DNA of 64,000 bases. Origin: Actinoplanes octamycinicus. GTDB lineage: Bacteria; Actinomycetota; Actinomycetes; Mycobacteriales; Micromonosporaceae. The stretch is from positions 8,289,501-8,353,500 of the forward strand of contig NZ_JACHNB010000001.1 in NCBI RefSeq assembly GCF_014205225.1, written 5' to 3'. Of the stretch, positions 36,164 to 44,768 are shown piece after piece. Position numbers and translations under genes: made by a program. The notes beneath the pieces are model-generated. The model searched no databases. It saw only the letters and a program-made list of their open reading frames with translations, and had not been told where the DNA came from. Position 1 is the stretch's first letter; each line of letters starts with the position of its first letter.

Positions 36164-36566
36164 GGTTCTGTCTCTTAAATCAAACCGTTGGGTATGGCGC
36201 GGAGCCAGTCGAGCATTTCGACGAGGTCGAGGGTGGCTTGGAAGTGAGCGCCCAGCTTGTCGTATCGGGTGGCATATCCGCGCCAGTGCTTACGCCGGTT
36301 GAAGCCGCGTTCGACCTGGTTGCGCCGCTTGTAGGCGTCCGGGTTGAACGCGGGTGGCCGGCCGCCGTGGCGGCCTTTACGCAGCCGGTTGGCGATCTGG
36401 TCTCGGAGCTGCGGGATCGTCGTGGTGATGTGTTTGTCCCGCAACCCCTGCCGGTTGGCCCGTGACGAATACGCCCGGTCACCGGTTAACCGAGTTCGGA
36501 CGTATCCGCGGCCGGCCGGGTCCGGGTGTCGCCACCCGGACCTGGTTGAGCAGCGGGATCAGCCGC
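36164..36566 (-). mobile_element. IS5-family transposase remnant (frameshifted, C-terminal part)
   Basis: Minus-strand reading gives IPLLNQVRVATPGPGRPR in one frame (to about 36490), then LTGDRAYSSRANRQGLRDKH, KRRNQVERGFNRRKHWRGYA and TRYDKLGAHFQATLDLVEML in another, ending at 36175. That is the C-terminal DDE region of IS5-type transposases (the Y-x2-R-x3-E-like block RRNQVERGFNR). A frameshift near 36490 and loss of the N-terminus make it dead. The edge GGTTCTGTCTCTT after CTA (36161) looks like the terminal inverted repeat and target site. Confidence 0.8.
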
Positions 36567-36653
36567 CGCGGGAGCGTCCGAGGCCCTCGCGTGCCTGCGC
36601 CTCGGCAATGCCGAGCCCTCTTTTGCCGCCCCGGCCGCATGCTGGTGGGCCCG

Positions 36654-36845
36654 CACGACCTGGGGCTGCCCATCGCCAGACTGATCGCCGAACGGCACCG
36701 CGGCACCATCACGATCGGCCCGCCGGGCCGCCGCGGCACGACCGTGCACGTCGAACTACCTCGCGACCACCCCGAGCCTCCGAAGACGACCGCTACCCGC
36801 GGCGACGGAGCAGGCGCCGCAGTGCCCCGCCCGCTGCCGTCCTGA
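36654..36845 (+). pseudogene. Histidine-kinase C-terminal fragment
   Basis: The frame reads LGLPIARLIAERHRGTITIG, then PGRRGTTVHVELP, matching the G2 box and last strands of the HATPase domain of sensor kinases. Everything upstream (G1, N-box, H-box) is absent, and the upstream DNA is the IS remnant. It was probably cut off when the IS inserted. Confidence 0.65.
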
Positions 36846-37044
36846 GCCCGAGGCGCTGCAAGCCCTGCGCGGTCACGGAGGCGAGAGCGCGGTCCGAGGC
36901 CTCCGGACCGCGTCGCGCAGGCCGGTAGTCTCCAGTAGCGGGCGGGCACAGTATCCTGATGTTGATCTTTCCGGCCTGAGCACGTTGTCAGCGACCGATC
37001 GGGCGGGACATCTGACGTTGGTGTCGACAACAGGCGGAGGTGCC

Positions 37045-38784
37045 GTGCCCAGCGGGCGAGTTGAGCCGATCGGGCCGGGCGACCCGGCCCGCGTGGGCGC
37101 CTACCGCATCATCAGCCGTCTGGGATCCGGCGGTATGGGCACCGTCTATCTCGCCGAGAACGGGCAGGGACGCCTGGTGGCGGTGAAGGTGGTGCGGCCC
37201 GCCCTGGCATCCGATGAGGCGTTCCGCCGCCGTTTCCGCACCGAGGTGCAACGAGCGCGGCAGGTGCCGCCCTTCTGCACCGCCGAGGTGCTCGACGCCG
37301 ACCCGGACCACGAGCCGCCGTACCTGGTGATCGAGTACGTGGACGGGCCGAGCCTCGCCGATGTGGTCCGGCAGCGCGGGCCGTTGACGTCGGCGAACCT
37401 GCACGGGGTCGCGATCGGGGTGGCTACCGCGCTGACCGCGATCCATGCCGCCGGGGTGATCCACCGGGATCTGAAACCAGCCAACGTGCTGTTGCCGCCC
37501 GGCACGCCGAAGGTCATCGACTTCGGCATCGCCCAGGCGATGCACGACAGCACCCGGCACACGCTGGCCGACCAGATGGTCGGCACCGTGGCCTACATGG
37601 CGCCGGAGCGATTCGACAACACAGCCGGCGAGTCGCTGACGGTGGCGGCGGACATCTTCGCGTGGGGTGCGGTGGTGGCCTACGCCGGCACCGGGCACAG
37701 CCCCTTCGACGGAGGGACACCACTCGCGACGGCGACCCGCATCATGACCGAGCCGCCCGATCTGAACGGCCTGGATGGGCCGTTGCGTGAGCTGGTGGAG
37801 GCCGCGCTGCAGATGCAGCCGGGCGACCGCCCTACCGCTCGGCAGCTGCTGGACCACCTGCTGGACACCGGCATGGCCGCCGAGTCCGCCATGGCGGCAC
37901 AACCGGCGCTACGCAACGCGGCGCAGGAGGCCCAGACGACGTTCTCCGGCGTTCCGCGTCCCGTCATCAACAGCCGGCGGTCGATCGCCGAACCCGGCCG
38001 GACACCGGCGGCCCGCCGGGGCCGGCTCGGGCTGATCGTCGCCATGGTGACCGCCGTGGTCAGCATGGCGGCGATCGGAGTGGTGTTGCGCGCACGCGTC
38101 GACGACCGGACGGTGACGGCCGCACCCTCGCCGGGAGGGACCAGCGTTTCCCCCGGGTCACAGCGACCATCCCAGCCGGTCGGCGGCAGTCCTGAGGTTT
38201 CGGAAGCGGCGCCGTCCGCCGCGCGCCCGTTCCGCTTCGCGGCCGACGCCGAGGTGGCGGATCCGCTGACCCGCCCGGATGTGATCCGCGCGAACACCGA
38301 CGGCCACAGTTCCTGCCAGTACTCCGGTGCGCTGATGGTCACGGTGGACCGGACCGGCACCTACGAATGCGGAGAAACCGTACAGTCCTTCGCCGGTGCT
38401 CACCGGATCTCGGTCGAAGTCGACCTGCGCACGGCTGGTGGCTGCGCCGTCGTGCAATTCCTCAGCACCAGGGCCGGTGCCTACGGGGTGAACGTGTGCG
38501 CCCACGGATACATCTTCAACTGGTACGAGGGCGACAGCGTCGAAGAACTGGGCTTCTACTTGCTGCCCGATCGCACACGGCTGCGCGAACCGCATCGCAT
38601 CACCATCGACATCCACGGAAAGGAGGCCTCGCTCTACCAGGACGCTCGCAAAATCGCCCCGGTCCTGTTGGAGAAGGGCGTACCAGCGGGCGGCGGAAAC
38701 GTGGTGATCGGCGGTTACGGCGACCCGGCCGGCGGCGAGGCACCCTACCGCATCGCCCTGCGGAACCTGGAGATCATCGGATGA
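37045..38784 (+). CDS. Ser/Thr protein kinase with extracytoplasmic lectin-like domain
   Basis: A protein of 579 aa; GTG 37045 with GGCGGAGG upstream (a longer frame from 36985 lacks a site). Kinase domain 1-270: LGSGGMGTVYLAE, VAVKVV, VIHRDLKPANVLL, VIDFGIAQ, TVAYMAPERF. A Pro/Thr linker and one membrane helix (LGLIVAMVTAVVSMAAIGVV, about 335-355) lead to a 200-residue exterior domain with FRFAADAEVADPLT and IALRNLEIIG, the pattern of concanavalin-like (LamG/3-keto-disaccharide-hydrolase-type) domains. It probably senses an external ligand. Substrates unknown. Confidence 0.9.
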   Translation: MPSGRVEPIGPGDPARVGAYRIISRLGSGGMGTVYLAENGQGRLVAVKVVRPALASDEAFRRRFRTEVQRARQVPPFCTAEVLDADPDHEPPYLVIEYVDGPSLADVVRQRGPLTSANLHGVAIGVATALTAIHAAGVIHRDLKPANVLLPPGTPKVIDFGIAQAMHDSTRHTLADQMVGTVAYMAPERFDNTAGESLTVAADIFAWGAVVAYAGTGHSPFDGGTPLATATRIMTEPPDLNGLDGPLRELVEAALQMQPGDRPTARQLLDHLLDTGMAAESAMAAQPALRNAAQEAQTTFSGVPRPVINSRRSIAEPGRTPAARRGRLGLIVAMVTAVVSMAAIGVVLRARVDDRTVTAAPSPGGTSVSPGSQRPSQPVGGSPEVSEAAPSAARPFRFAADAEVADPLTRPDVIRANTDGHSSCQYSGALMVTVDRTGTYECGETVQSFAGAHRISVEVDLRTAGGCAVVQFLSTRAGAYGVNVCAHGYIFNWYEGDSVEELGFYLLPDRTRLREPHRITIDIHGKEASLYQDARKIAPVLLEKGVPAGGGNVVIGGYGDPAGGEAPYRIALRNLEIIG

Positions 38785-38905
38785 CCGCCCGGCGGCGAGC
38801 ACCGGCGGTCACCAGCGAGCGCTAGTCCGCGGGGGACGTCAAGGGCTAGCCGGAGGTTGAACCGGCAAGCTCAGGTGGCTCAGCAGGGGGCCGGATAATG
38901 ATCAG

Positions 38906-39785
38906 ATGCACGAACCTGCCGGGGATCCGAGCCGGGCCGCCGTCGACGCCTTGGTCCGTGCGATCGCCGAGCGGACTGCCGCTCGCGACGCCGCCGGTGC
39001 GGCGCGGCTGCGCCTGGAGGTGGCGGTGCGTCTGCGCGACGCCGGGCGCTGGGGTGATGCCATGGTGTCCGCGGAACAGGCACGACGCGACCTGACCCGG
39101 GTCGGTCTCGCCGACGACGCGATGACCGCCCGCTATCTGTTGACTGAGCTCTACTCCCATGTCGCCGAACACCGGCAGGAAATGCGGGACCTGCTGGACG
39201 AGCTGCTGTCCGCGCCCTCGCTTCCGCCAGCCCTGCCGTCCCGGGCCGCTCTGCTGGAAAAGGCGGCCGACATCAACAGCCAGGAGCGCGGCGTCGCCAT
39301 GCTGCTGGAGGCCGCCGACCTGTACCGGGAGGTGGGCGACCAGGGCGCGGAGGCGCGTGTGCTGCTCGGCGTGCTGAGCCGGGGCCTGCCACCCCGGTCA
39401 TGGCCGCTGGTCTCCCGGCTGGACGAACTTATCGAAGCCGGCCTGGTGCCGGAAAATTCGCTGCCCGCCGTGCAGGCCGAGCTGTGCCGACTCGAAGCCG
39501 GCAGCGGCCAGCCGCAGGCGGCACTGGATCGGGCCGGGCGGTATCCGGGCGACTATGCCGCTCTGCCTGCGGGAAGCGTGGGTCCTGCTGATGCTGGGCC
39601 GCCACGCTGACGCTGAGGAGCTGGCCCAGCCCTGGGCTGCCGACCCGGATGGCCTCGATTTCTGGGAGGCCTGCCTGATCGTGGTCCGGAGCCTGCAAGC
39701 GCGTGACCGGCACACCGACGCCGAGGCGTTCCTGGCCGGGCACGACCTGAGTCTCCGTGACATGGACGATGTCTACTTCGACTGA
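38906..39785 (+). pseudogene. Helical-repeat (TPR-like) protein gene with frameshift
   Basis: From 38906 the frame (MHEPAGDPSRAAVDALVRAI, WGDAMVSAEQARRDLTRVGL, LLEAADLYREVGDQGAEARV) encodes paired helices, then degenerates at about residue 215 and stops at 39610. The repeat pattern continues in a different frame from about 39555 (LREAWVLLMLGRHADAEELA, VRSLQARDRHTDAEAFLAGH) to 39785. A single-base change near 39555-39570 would restore one 290-aa protein. Either a real frameshift or a sequencing error. It follows the kinase on the same strand. Confidence 0.65.
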
Positions 39786-39896
39786 CCCGTGCTCGGCGGC
39801 TCATCATCCATGGTTGAGTCCACCAAGAGTGAGCCAGAGCCCGATCAACCTGTCACTCGACAAGTGCAGTGCTGGGGCTTGCGGGGCGCGGACGAG

Positions 39897-39939
39897 GGTC
39901 TGCTCCCGGGCGGGGCTTCGGTCGTACCGGGAGCAGACC
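39897..39939 (-). terminator. Terminator of the GH31 gene
   Basis: A 13-bp perfect stem (GGTCTGCTCCCGG and complement) around a 17-nt loop, 12 nt past the GH31 stop. Confidence 0.65.
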
Positions 39940-39951
39940 TTGACCTGGGTT

Positions 39952-42900
39952 TTAGGGGACGGTGAAAGTGCTGGTGTAGGGCTTGCGGATCGGGACGCCT
40001 CCGGGGCCGGTGCTGCTGACCTGGTCGACGGTGAGGGTGTAACTGCCGGGCGGCAGTGGGGTGGCGGGTGTCCAGATCAGGGCGCCGGGCGTGGGCTCGG
40101 TGGTGGCGCCGGCGGTCGGGCCGGTGGGGCCGGTGACGGTTATCGACGCGCTGTAGTCGGCGCCGGTGGGCTGGATGTCGCGTTGGAAGGTCACCGTGAC
40201 CGCGGTCGGGGTGGTGGCGGTGTTCACCACGAGCGGGTCGCGCCAGTACTGGATGGCGAGGTGGGTGTCCGGGACGCCGGGGACGCCCCACTGGGTTGAC
40301 GTGTCGTCGACCAGCATGGTTCGCGTGATGCCGCCGTCGACGGTGACGCTGCGGTTGTTGGTGCCGGTGATCGAGCCCCAGTCCTCCACGGTCTCCCAGG
40401 TGCCGCGGGTGTACTTGTACTGGATGTCGGTGCCGTCGAGGACGGTGACGGTGGCCTCGTGGATGCCGTTGCCACGGTTGGTCATCGCCACCTTGCCGGG
40501 GTCCCACGGGCCGAGTTCGGTGATGTTGCCGGGGACGTGGAGGGTGGCGTCCGGTGGTGTGCCGGGCGGTGCGAGCACCCGGAAGGTGACCGCGACCGGG
40601 CGGACCGGGACGGTGAGCGACGCGGGCAGGCTCGCCGCGCTGCCGTCCGGGTTGCGGTAGGCGAGGTGGCCGGTGACCGCGGCGGTGCGCGGCGACGGGC
40701 CGGTCGGGGTGACGTCGTAGGTGACGGTGAAGTCGGCGCCGGGTGCGAGCGAGGCGGCCGTGGTCGCGGTGCGCGGGGTGACCACCCAGCCGTCCGGCGC
40801 GGTGATCGACCCGGTCAGCGCGGTGATCGTTCCCGGGCCGGCGTTGTGCGCGGCCAGCACCAGCCGGCTGGTGGCGCCGGACTGCAGGCCGTCCGGCGCG
40901 GTGAGGGTGAGCTCGACGGCCGGCTGCTGCGCCACAGTCAGCGGCACCCCGTCGTGCCGCACGGTGATCGCCTTGGCGCCGGTGACCTCGACGCTGATCA
41001 GGTGTTTCGCGGCGTCGTAGGTGAACGGGACGCGACGGCCGGCGACGGTGACCAGGTGCGGGCGGGACACCCCGGCGAACTGGACCGTGTAGTGCCGGGA
41101 GCGGGTGGCCGGGCCGACCGTCAGCTCGGCGCCGCGCCGGCCCTCGTCGTAGCGGACCGGGGTGCGGGTGTACTGGCCGGTGCGGTAGCCGAGCCCGTCA
41201 CCGGCGTCGTCGTAGACCACCGTGCTGCCGGACGCGTGCGGGTAGGCGGTCAGGGTGAGCCGGTCGGCGGGCTGGGCCGCGACGTTCGGGGCCGGCGCGG
41301 CGGTCGGCAGGATGCCGCCGGCCCGGACGTAGACCGGCATGTGGTCGGGGGTGGCGGCGACGGTCCGGGTGGCCGGCCCGCGGAAGGTCTCCCCGGTGAA
41401 GAAGTCGGTCCAGGTGCCGGGCGGGAACCACACCGGGACGGTGGTGCTCAGCCCGGGCGTGGTGACCGGCGCGACCAGCAGCGAGTCCCCCAGCAGGTAC
41501 TGGGTGTCGTGCTGGTACGCCTCGTCCAGCTCGGGCCACTGCAGGTAGAGCGCCCGGGCCATCGGCATCCCGGTGTCGTAGGTCTGCCGGGCCGCGGTGT
41601 AGAGGTAGGGCACCAGCGCCTCGCGCAGCCGCAGGAAGTCGGCGGCCGGCTTGCCGACCGTGCCGGCGTACTCCCAGGGCAGCCGGTCGCCGTGGTCGGA
41701 GTGCAGCCGCAGGATCGGCTGGAACGCGCCCAGCTGCACCCAGCGCAGGTAGAGGTCGTCGGGCAGGTGCTTGCCGGCGAAGCTGCCGATGTCGTGGCTG
41801 ACGTAGGACATCCCGATGCTGGCCTCGGCCGGGGTCATCGCCGCGGCGAAGGCCAGGGTGGCCCAGTCCGGGCGGGTGTCGCCGGTGAAGTGGACGGTGC
41901 TGCGGTGCTCGGCCCACGGTCCGGACGGGCCCGGGGTGGTGTAGTCGGGGAACGACGCGCCGATCCGGGACAGTGCGAAGCCACGCCGGTCGGCGGCCTC
42001 GCCGTCGCGGCGGTACAGCTCGTTGACCCAGCTGTCGGCGGTCAGCCCGGGGACGGTGACCCGGCTGTCGTCGCAGCAGTAGTCCAGCCACCACTGCCGG
42101 ACGCCCTGGTCCTCGAAGGGCCGGTGCAGCGCGGTCCAGGCCGCGGCCTGGTCCGGGTCGCTCCAGTCGAAACGGTACGGGTTCGGCGCGAAGCTGCTGG
42201 TCGCCGGCGTCAGCTTGCCCTTCGCCGTGGCCTGCGCCCCGGCGAACCGGGGATCGTCGCCGGAGATCGCGGCGTGCACGTTCAGGGTGGTGGTGATGCC
42301 CTTCCGGCTCAGCTCGTCGACGAACTCCTCAGGTTTGGGGAACAGGGTGGAGTTCCAGTTCCAGCCGGCCCACTGGTTCGGCGCCTTCCAGTCGGTGTCG
42401 ATCACCAGCGAGTCGAGCGGCACGTTGTTCTCGGCGAAGGCGGGCAGCAGCTGGGTGCGGTAGTCCTCGGCGCTGTACGCCTGGTACTTGGAGAACCAGG
42501 TGCCGAAGGCCCACTTCGGCGGGAGCGCCGACGGGCCGGTCAGGGCACGCAGGTCGGCCAGGCCGCGGCGGTAGTCGTGGCCGTACCCGAAGAGGTATCC
42601 GTCCTGATAGGCGCCGGTGCGCGCGGGCCGGGCCGCGACCCAGCCGGCGTCCGTGCGCAGCGCGGTGGCGGTGTCGTCGAGCAGGTACCAGCCGCCCCGG
42701 TTGAGCATGCCCGGGTGCAGCTTCAGCTGCTCGACCGGACCGGCCTGGCCGGCGTAGTAGTCCAGCCCGCGGTACCAGCCGCCGAGCGCGTCGGCGCGGG
42801 CCGGGTTGCCGAACTCCGGATGCGCGGTGACCGGGCGGCCGCCGACACGCAGCTCCAGGCTGGTGTTCGCGGCGGTGACCGGCCCGCTGTCCAGCCGGTG

Positions 42901-43230
42901 GCGCAGGGTGACCGCGCTGGTGGTGACCCGCAGCTCGCCGCCGCGGGTGGACGCGGTGAACCGGGTCCGCGGCGGGTCCCGGTCGACGGCGTTGAAGGTG
43001 GGCCGGTCCTCGAAGGTGTCGTCAGCGGAGTACTCCAGGCGCAGCAGCGTGGGGCTGAGCACCTGGACCCGCAGGTGGCCGGCCTGCACGGTCTGGCCGT
43101 GGAGCTGCGGGGCGCGCGGCGCGGCGAGCGCGCCACCGGGCGTGAGGACGAGCAGCATCAGGAAGGCGACCCAGGCCGCCAGGCGGGTGACCACGACGCG
43201 AGCCTGCCGCCCGCGCCGGGACCGCGTCAA
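39952..43230 (-). CDS. Secreted GH31 glycosidase with CBM20 domain
   Basis: A protein of up to 1092 aa. Signal peptide (LAAWVAFLMLLVLTPGGALA). The GH31 N-terminal sandwich and barrel span about 40-720: nucleophile Asp383 in WWLDYCCDDS, acid/base Asp451 in FTGDTRPDW, then YLLGDSLLVAPV. After this come a NEW3-type beta domain (about 770-880), a CBM20 starch-binding domain (about 890-985; VTFRVLAPPGTPPDATLHVP, YKYTRGTWETVEDW) and a C-terminal Ig-like domain. Likely acts on starch-type alpha-glucans outside the cell. TTG 43230 is the longest start; GTG 43194 is plausible and leaves the signal peptide intact. Confidence 0.88.
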   Translation of the reverse strand: MTRSRRGRQARVVVTRLAAWVAFLMLLVLTPGGALAAPRAPQLHGQTVQAGHLRVQVLSPTLLRLEYSADDTFEDRPTFNAVDRDPPRTRFTASTRGGELRVTTSAVTLRHRLDSGPVTAANTSLELRVGGRPVTAHPEFGNPARADALGGWYRGLDYYAGQAGPVEQLKLHPGMLNRGGWYLLDDTATALRTDAGWVAARPARTGAYQDGYLFGYGHDYRRGLADLRALTGPSALPPKWAFGTWFSKYQAYSAEDYRTQLLPAFAENNVPLDSLVIDTDWKAPNQWAGWNWNSTLFPKPEEFVDELSRKGITTTLNVHAAISGDDPRFAGAQATAKGKLTPATSSFAPNPYRFDWSDPDQAAAWTALHRPFEDQGVRQWWLDYCCDDSRVTVPGLTADSWVNELYRRDGEAADRRGFALSRIGASFPDYTTPGPSGPWAEHRSTVHFTGDTRPDWATLAFAAAMTPAEASIGMSYVSHDIGSFAGKHLPDDLYLRWVQLGAFQPILRLHSDHGDRLPWEYAGTVGKPAADFLRLREALVPYLYTAARQTYDTGMPMARALYLQWPELDEAYQHDTQYLLGDSLLVAPVTTPGLSTTVPVWFPPGTWTDFFTGETFRGPATRTVAATPDHMPVYVRAGGILPTAAPAPNVAAQPADRLTLTAYPHASGSTVVYDDAGDGLGYRTGQYTRTPVRYDEGRRGAELTVGPATRSRHYTVQFAGVSRPHLVTVAGRRVPFTYDAAKHLISVEVTGAKAITVRHDGVPLTVAQQPAVELTLTAPDGLQSGATSRLVLAAHNAGPGTITALTGSITAPDGWVVTPRTATTAASLAPGADFTVTYDVTPTGPSPRTAAVTGHLAYRNPDGSAASLPASLTVPVRPVAVTFRVLAPPGTPPDATLHVPGNITELGPWDPGKVAMTNRGNGIHEATVTVLDGTDIQYKYTRGTWETVEDWGSITGTNNRSVTVDGGITRTMLVDDTSTQWGVPGVPDTHLAIQYWRDPLVVNTATTPTAVTVTFQRDIQPTGADYSASITVTGPTGPTAGATTEPTPGALIWTPATPLPPGSYTLTVDQVSSTGPGGVPIRKPYTSTFTVP

Positions 43231-43261
43231 TGGACGAACGTCTATTCCGGTTGCGGAACTC

Positions 43262-43322
43262 TTGCCGCCGAGGAAAGAGTCGGGCTATAGTTTCCGCACA
43301 GGAAACATTTGCCGCCAAGGAA
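43262..43322 (+). promoter_or_regulatory. Promoter with palindromic operator
   Basis: A -35 TTGCCG (43262) and -10 TATAGT (43286), 18 bp apart, run into the perfect palindrome GTTTCC-GCACA-GGAAAC (43290-43306). The sequence TTGCCGCC(G/A)AGGAA occurs at 43262 and again at 43309. The operator overlaps the start point, so repression is likely, probably by the HTH protein encoded at 43775. Confidence 0.6.
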
Positions 43323-43334
43323 GGAGTGGCTCCG

Positions 43335-43778
43335 ATGGACGCCACCGAGGCATCGAAGGCACTCGCCGAGATCCACCAGCGCCAGCAGCAGACCGTGCGC
43401 CGCGCCAACCCCCGCCGGCTCCCGGCCTGGTTCACCTACGGCTCGGCGGCGGGCCTGGCGCTGATCTCGGCGAGCAACGACCTCGCCGGGTGGCCGCACA
43501 GCCTGATGCTGCTGGCCGGCGGCACCGCGCTGCTCGGGACGGCGGCGGCGCTGGAGCGCTCGACCGGCGTCCGGCTGCGCCTGCGCGCCCTCCGCTGGAC
43601 TCCCCTGGCGCTGTTCGCCGCCGCGGTGCTCGTCGCGATCATCGGCGTCGGCAGCCTCGCGCGCCTGCTCGACGTGCCCGCCGACGGCACCATCGCCGGC
43701 CTGGCCGGGGCTCTGGTCTGGATCGCCGCCATGGGGCCGGCACAGGACGCCGCCGGCAAGCCACGGGACCCGGCATGA
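43335..43778 (+). CDS. Small multispan membrane protein
   Basis: A protein of 147 aa; ATG with AAGGAG upstream. After a polar N-terminus (KALAEIHQRQQQTVRRANPR) come four membrane helices (WFTYGSAAGLALISA; SLMLLAGGTALLGTAAAL; PLALFAAAVLVAIIGVGSLA; IAGLAGALVWIAAMG). Its stop overlaps the start of the HTH gene (ATGA). This pairing of a small membrane protein with a winged-helix regulator is common in actinobacteria; function unknown. Confidence 0.78.
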   Translation: MDATEASKALAEIHQRQQQTVRRANPRRLPAWFTYGSAAGLALISASNDLAGWPHSLMLLAGGTALLGTAAALERSTGVRLRLRALRWTPLALFAAAVLVAIIGVGSLARLLDVPADGTIAGLAGALVWIAAMGPAQDAAGKPRDPA

Positions 43779-44107
43779 GCACCGCCCAGCCAGCCGGCTT
43801 CAACGAGCTGCTGCACTTCCCGGTCCGGCTCTCGCTGGTGTCGCTGCTCACCCCGGCGGCCCACGCCGAGTTCAGCTATCTCCGCGAGGCGACCGGGCTC
43901 AGCGACTCGGCGCTCAGCAAGCAGCTGGCCACGCTGCAGGAGGCGGGATATGTCGAGGTGCGGCGGACCGGGCGGCGGGCGACCGCCCGGCTGACCGAGG
44001 ACGGGCGGCGGGCCCTCGCCGAGCACGCGCAGGCGCTGCGGGCGCTGCTCGGCGAGGCGCTCGACGCCAGTCAGGAGGCGGTTTCCCGTACCGAAAGATC
44101 GGGTTGA
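43775..44107 (+). CDS. Winged-helix transcriptional regulator
   Basis: A protein of 110 aa of the small single-domain MarR/PadR-like (HTH_27) type: FNELLHFPVRLSLVSLL, FSYLREATGLSDSALSKQLA, TLQEAGYVEVRRTGRRATAR. Coupled to the membrane protein by ATGA. Likely the repressor of its own operon through the palindrome at 43290-43306. Its 3' end overlaps the TetR gene on the other strand by 37 nt. Confidence 0.85.
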   Translation: MSTAQPAGFNELLHFPVRLSLVSLLTPAAHAEFSYLREATGLSDSALSKQLATLQEAGYVEVRRTGRRATARLTEDGRRALAEHAQALRALLGEALDASQEAVSRTERSG

Positions 44108-44676
44108 ATCGGGAGGATGTCGCGCGCGATGGCCCGGGCGGCACCGGCCAGCTCCGCGTCGGTGACCGTGAGGCCGCGCGAGGCCATCAGCACGATGTTG
44201 ACGCTGAGCAGGGCGGACCGGACCCGCAGCGTCTCCTCCAGGGACGCGTCCGGGCCGGTGAGGATGTCGAACAGCTCGGTCATCTTGCCGAACGCGTTCT
44301 CCCGGCCGGACTGGTGATGCAGGTCGCGGACCACGTGCTGGTTGGCCATCGCGAACTTCATCGCGGCCATCCCGCTGCCCACCCCGAGCGCGACCATCCG
44401 GTCGACGACCTGACTGAGCAGCTCCGGGCCGGGCGGCTGCTCGCGGGCCCAGGTGACCAGCTCGTCCAGGGCGTCCAGGTGGGCCTGGAAGATCGACAGG
44501 ACGATGCTCTCCTTGCTGCTGTAGTGGTAGTAGAGCGCCGCCTTGGTGATGCCGAGCCGCTCGGCGATCTCGCGCAGCGAGGTGCCCTCGTAGCCCCGCT
44601 CGGTGAACAGCTCGATGGCCACCTTGCGGATCTCCGACTTCGTGTCCGCGCCCCGTCGCTGTCCTGCCGCACCCAT
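44071..44676 (-). CDS. TetR-family repressor
   Basis: A protein of 201 aa; ATG 44676 with AGGAG 10 nt upstream (the ATG at 44694 lies before it). The HTH is intact (IELFTERGYEGTSLREIAER, LGITKAALYYHYSSKESIV), followed by a helical ligand domain. It is divergent from a DHA2 efflux pump, with two operator-like palindromes between; the standard repressor/pump pair. Confidence 0.92.
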   Translation of the reverse strand: MGAAGQRRGADTKSEIRKVAIELFTERGYEGTSLREIAERLGITKAALYYHYSSKESIVLSIFQAHLDALDELVTWAREQPPGPELLSQVVDRMVALGVGSGMAAMKFAMANQHVVRDLHHQSGRENAFGKMTELFDILTGPDASLEETLRVRSALLSVNIVLMASRGLTVTDAELAGAARAIARDILPIQPDLSVRETAS

Positions 44677-44704
44677 CGCTGCTGGTCTCCTCATCTATTT
44701 GCCA

Positions 44705-44747
44705 ACTTACCGTGCGGCAAGTAGGCTACTAACCGGCCGGTAAGTAG
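44705..44747. promoter_or_regulatory. Twin TetR operator palindromes
   Basis: Operator 2 (44726-44747) is CTACTAACCGGCCGGTAAGTAG, a 22-bp palindrome with one mismatched pair. Operator 1 (44705-44722) is ACTTACCGTGCGGCAAGT, an imperfect match sharing the ACTTACCG half-site. Both sit between the TetR and MFS starts, so binding would block both promoters. Confidence 0.7.
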
Positions 44748-44768
44748 ACTACCGAAGGATGCCCTGCC

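Noticed and set aside
40459..43290. Open plus-strand frame of 943 codons
   Set aside because: Antisense to GH31; low-complexity Arg/Gly/Val composition.
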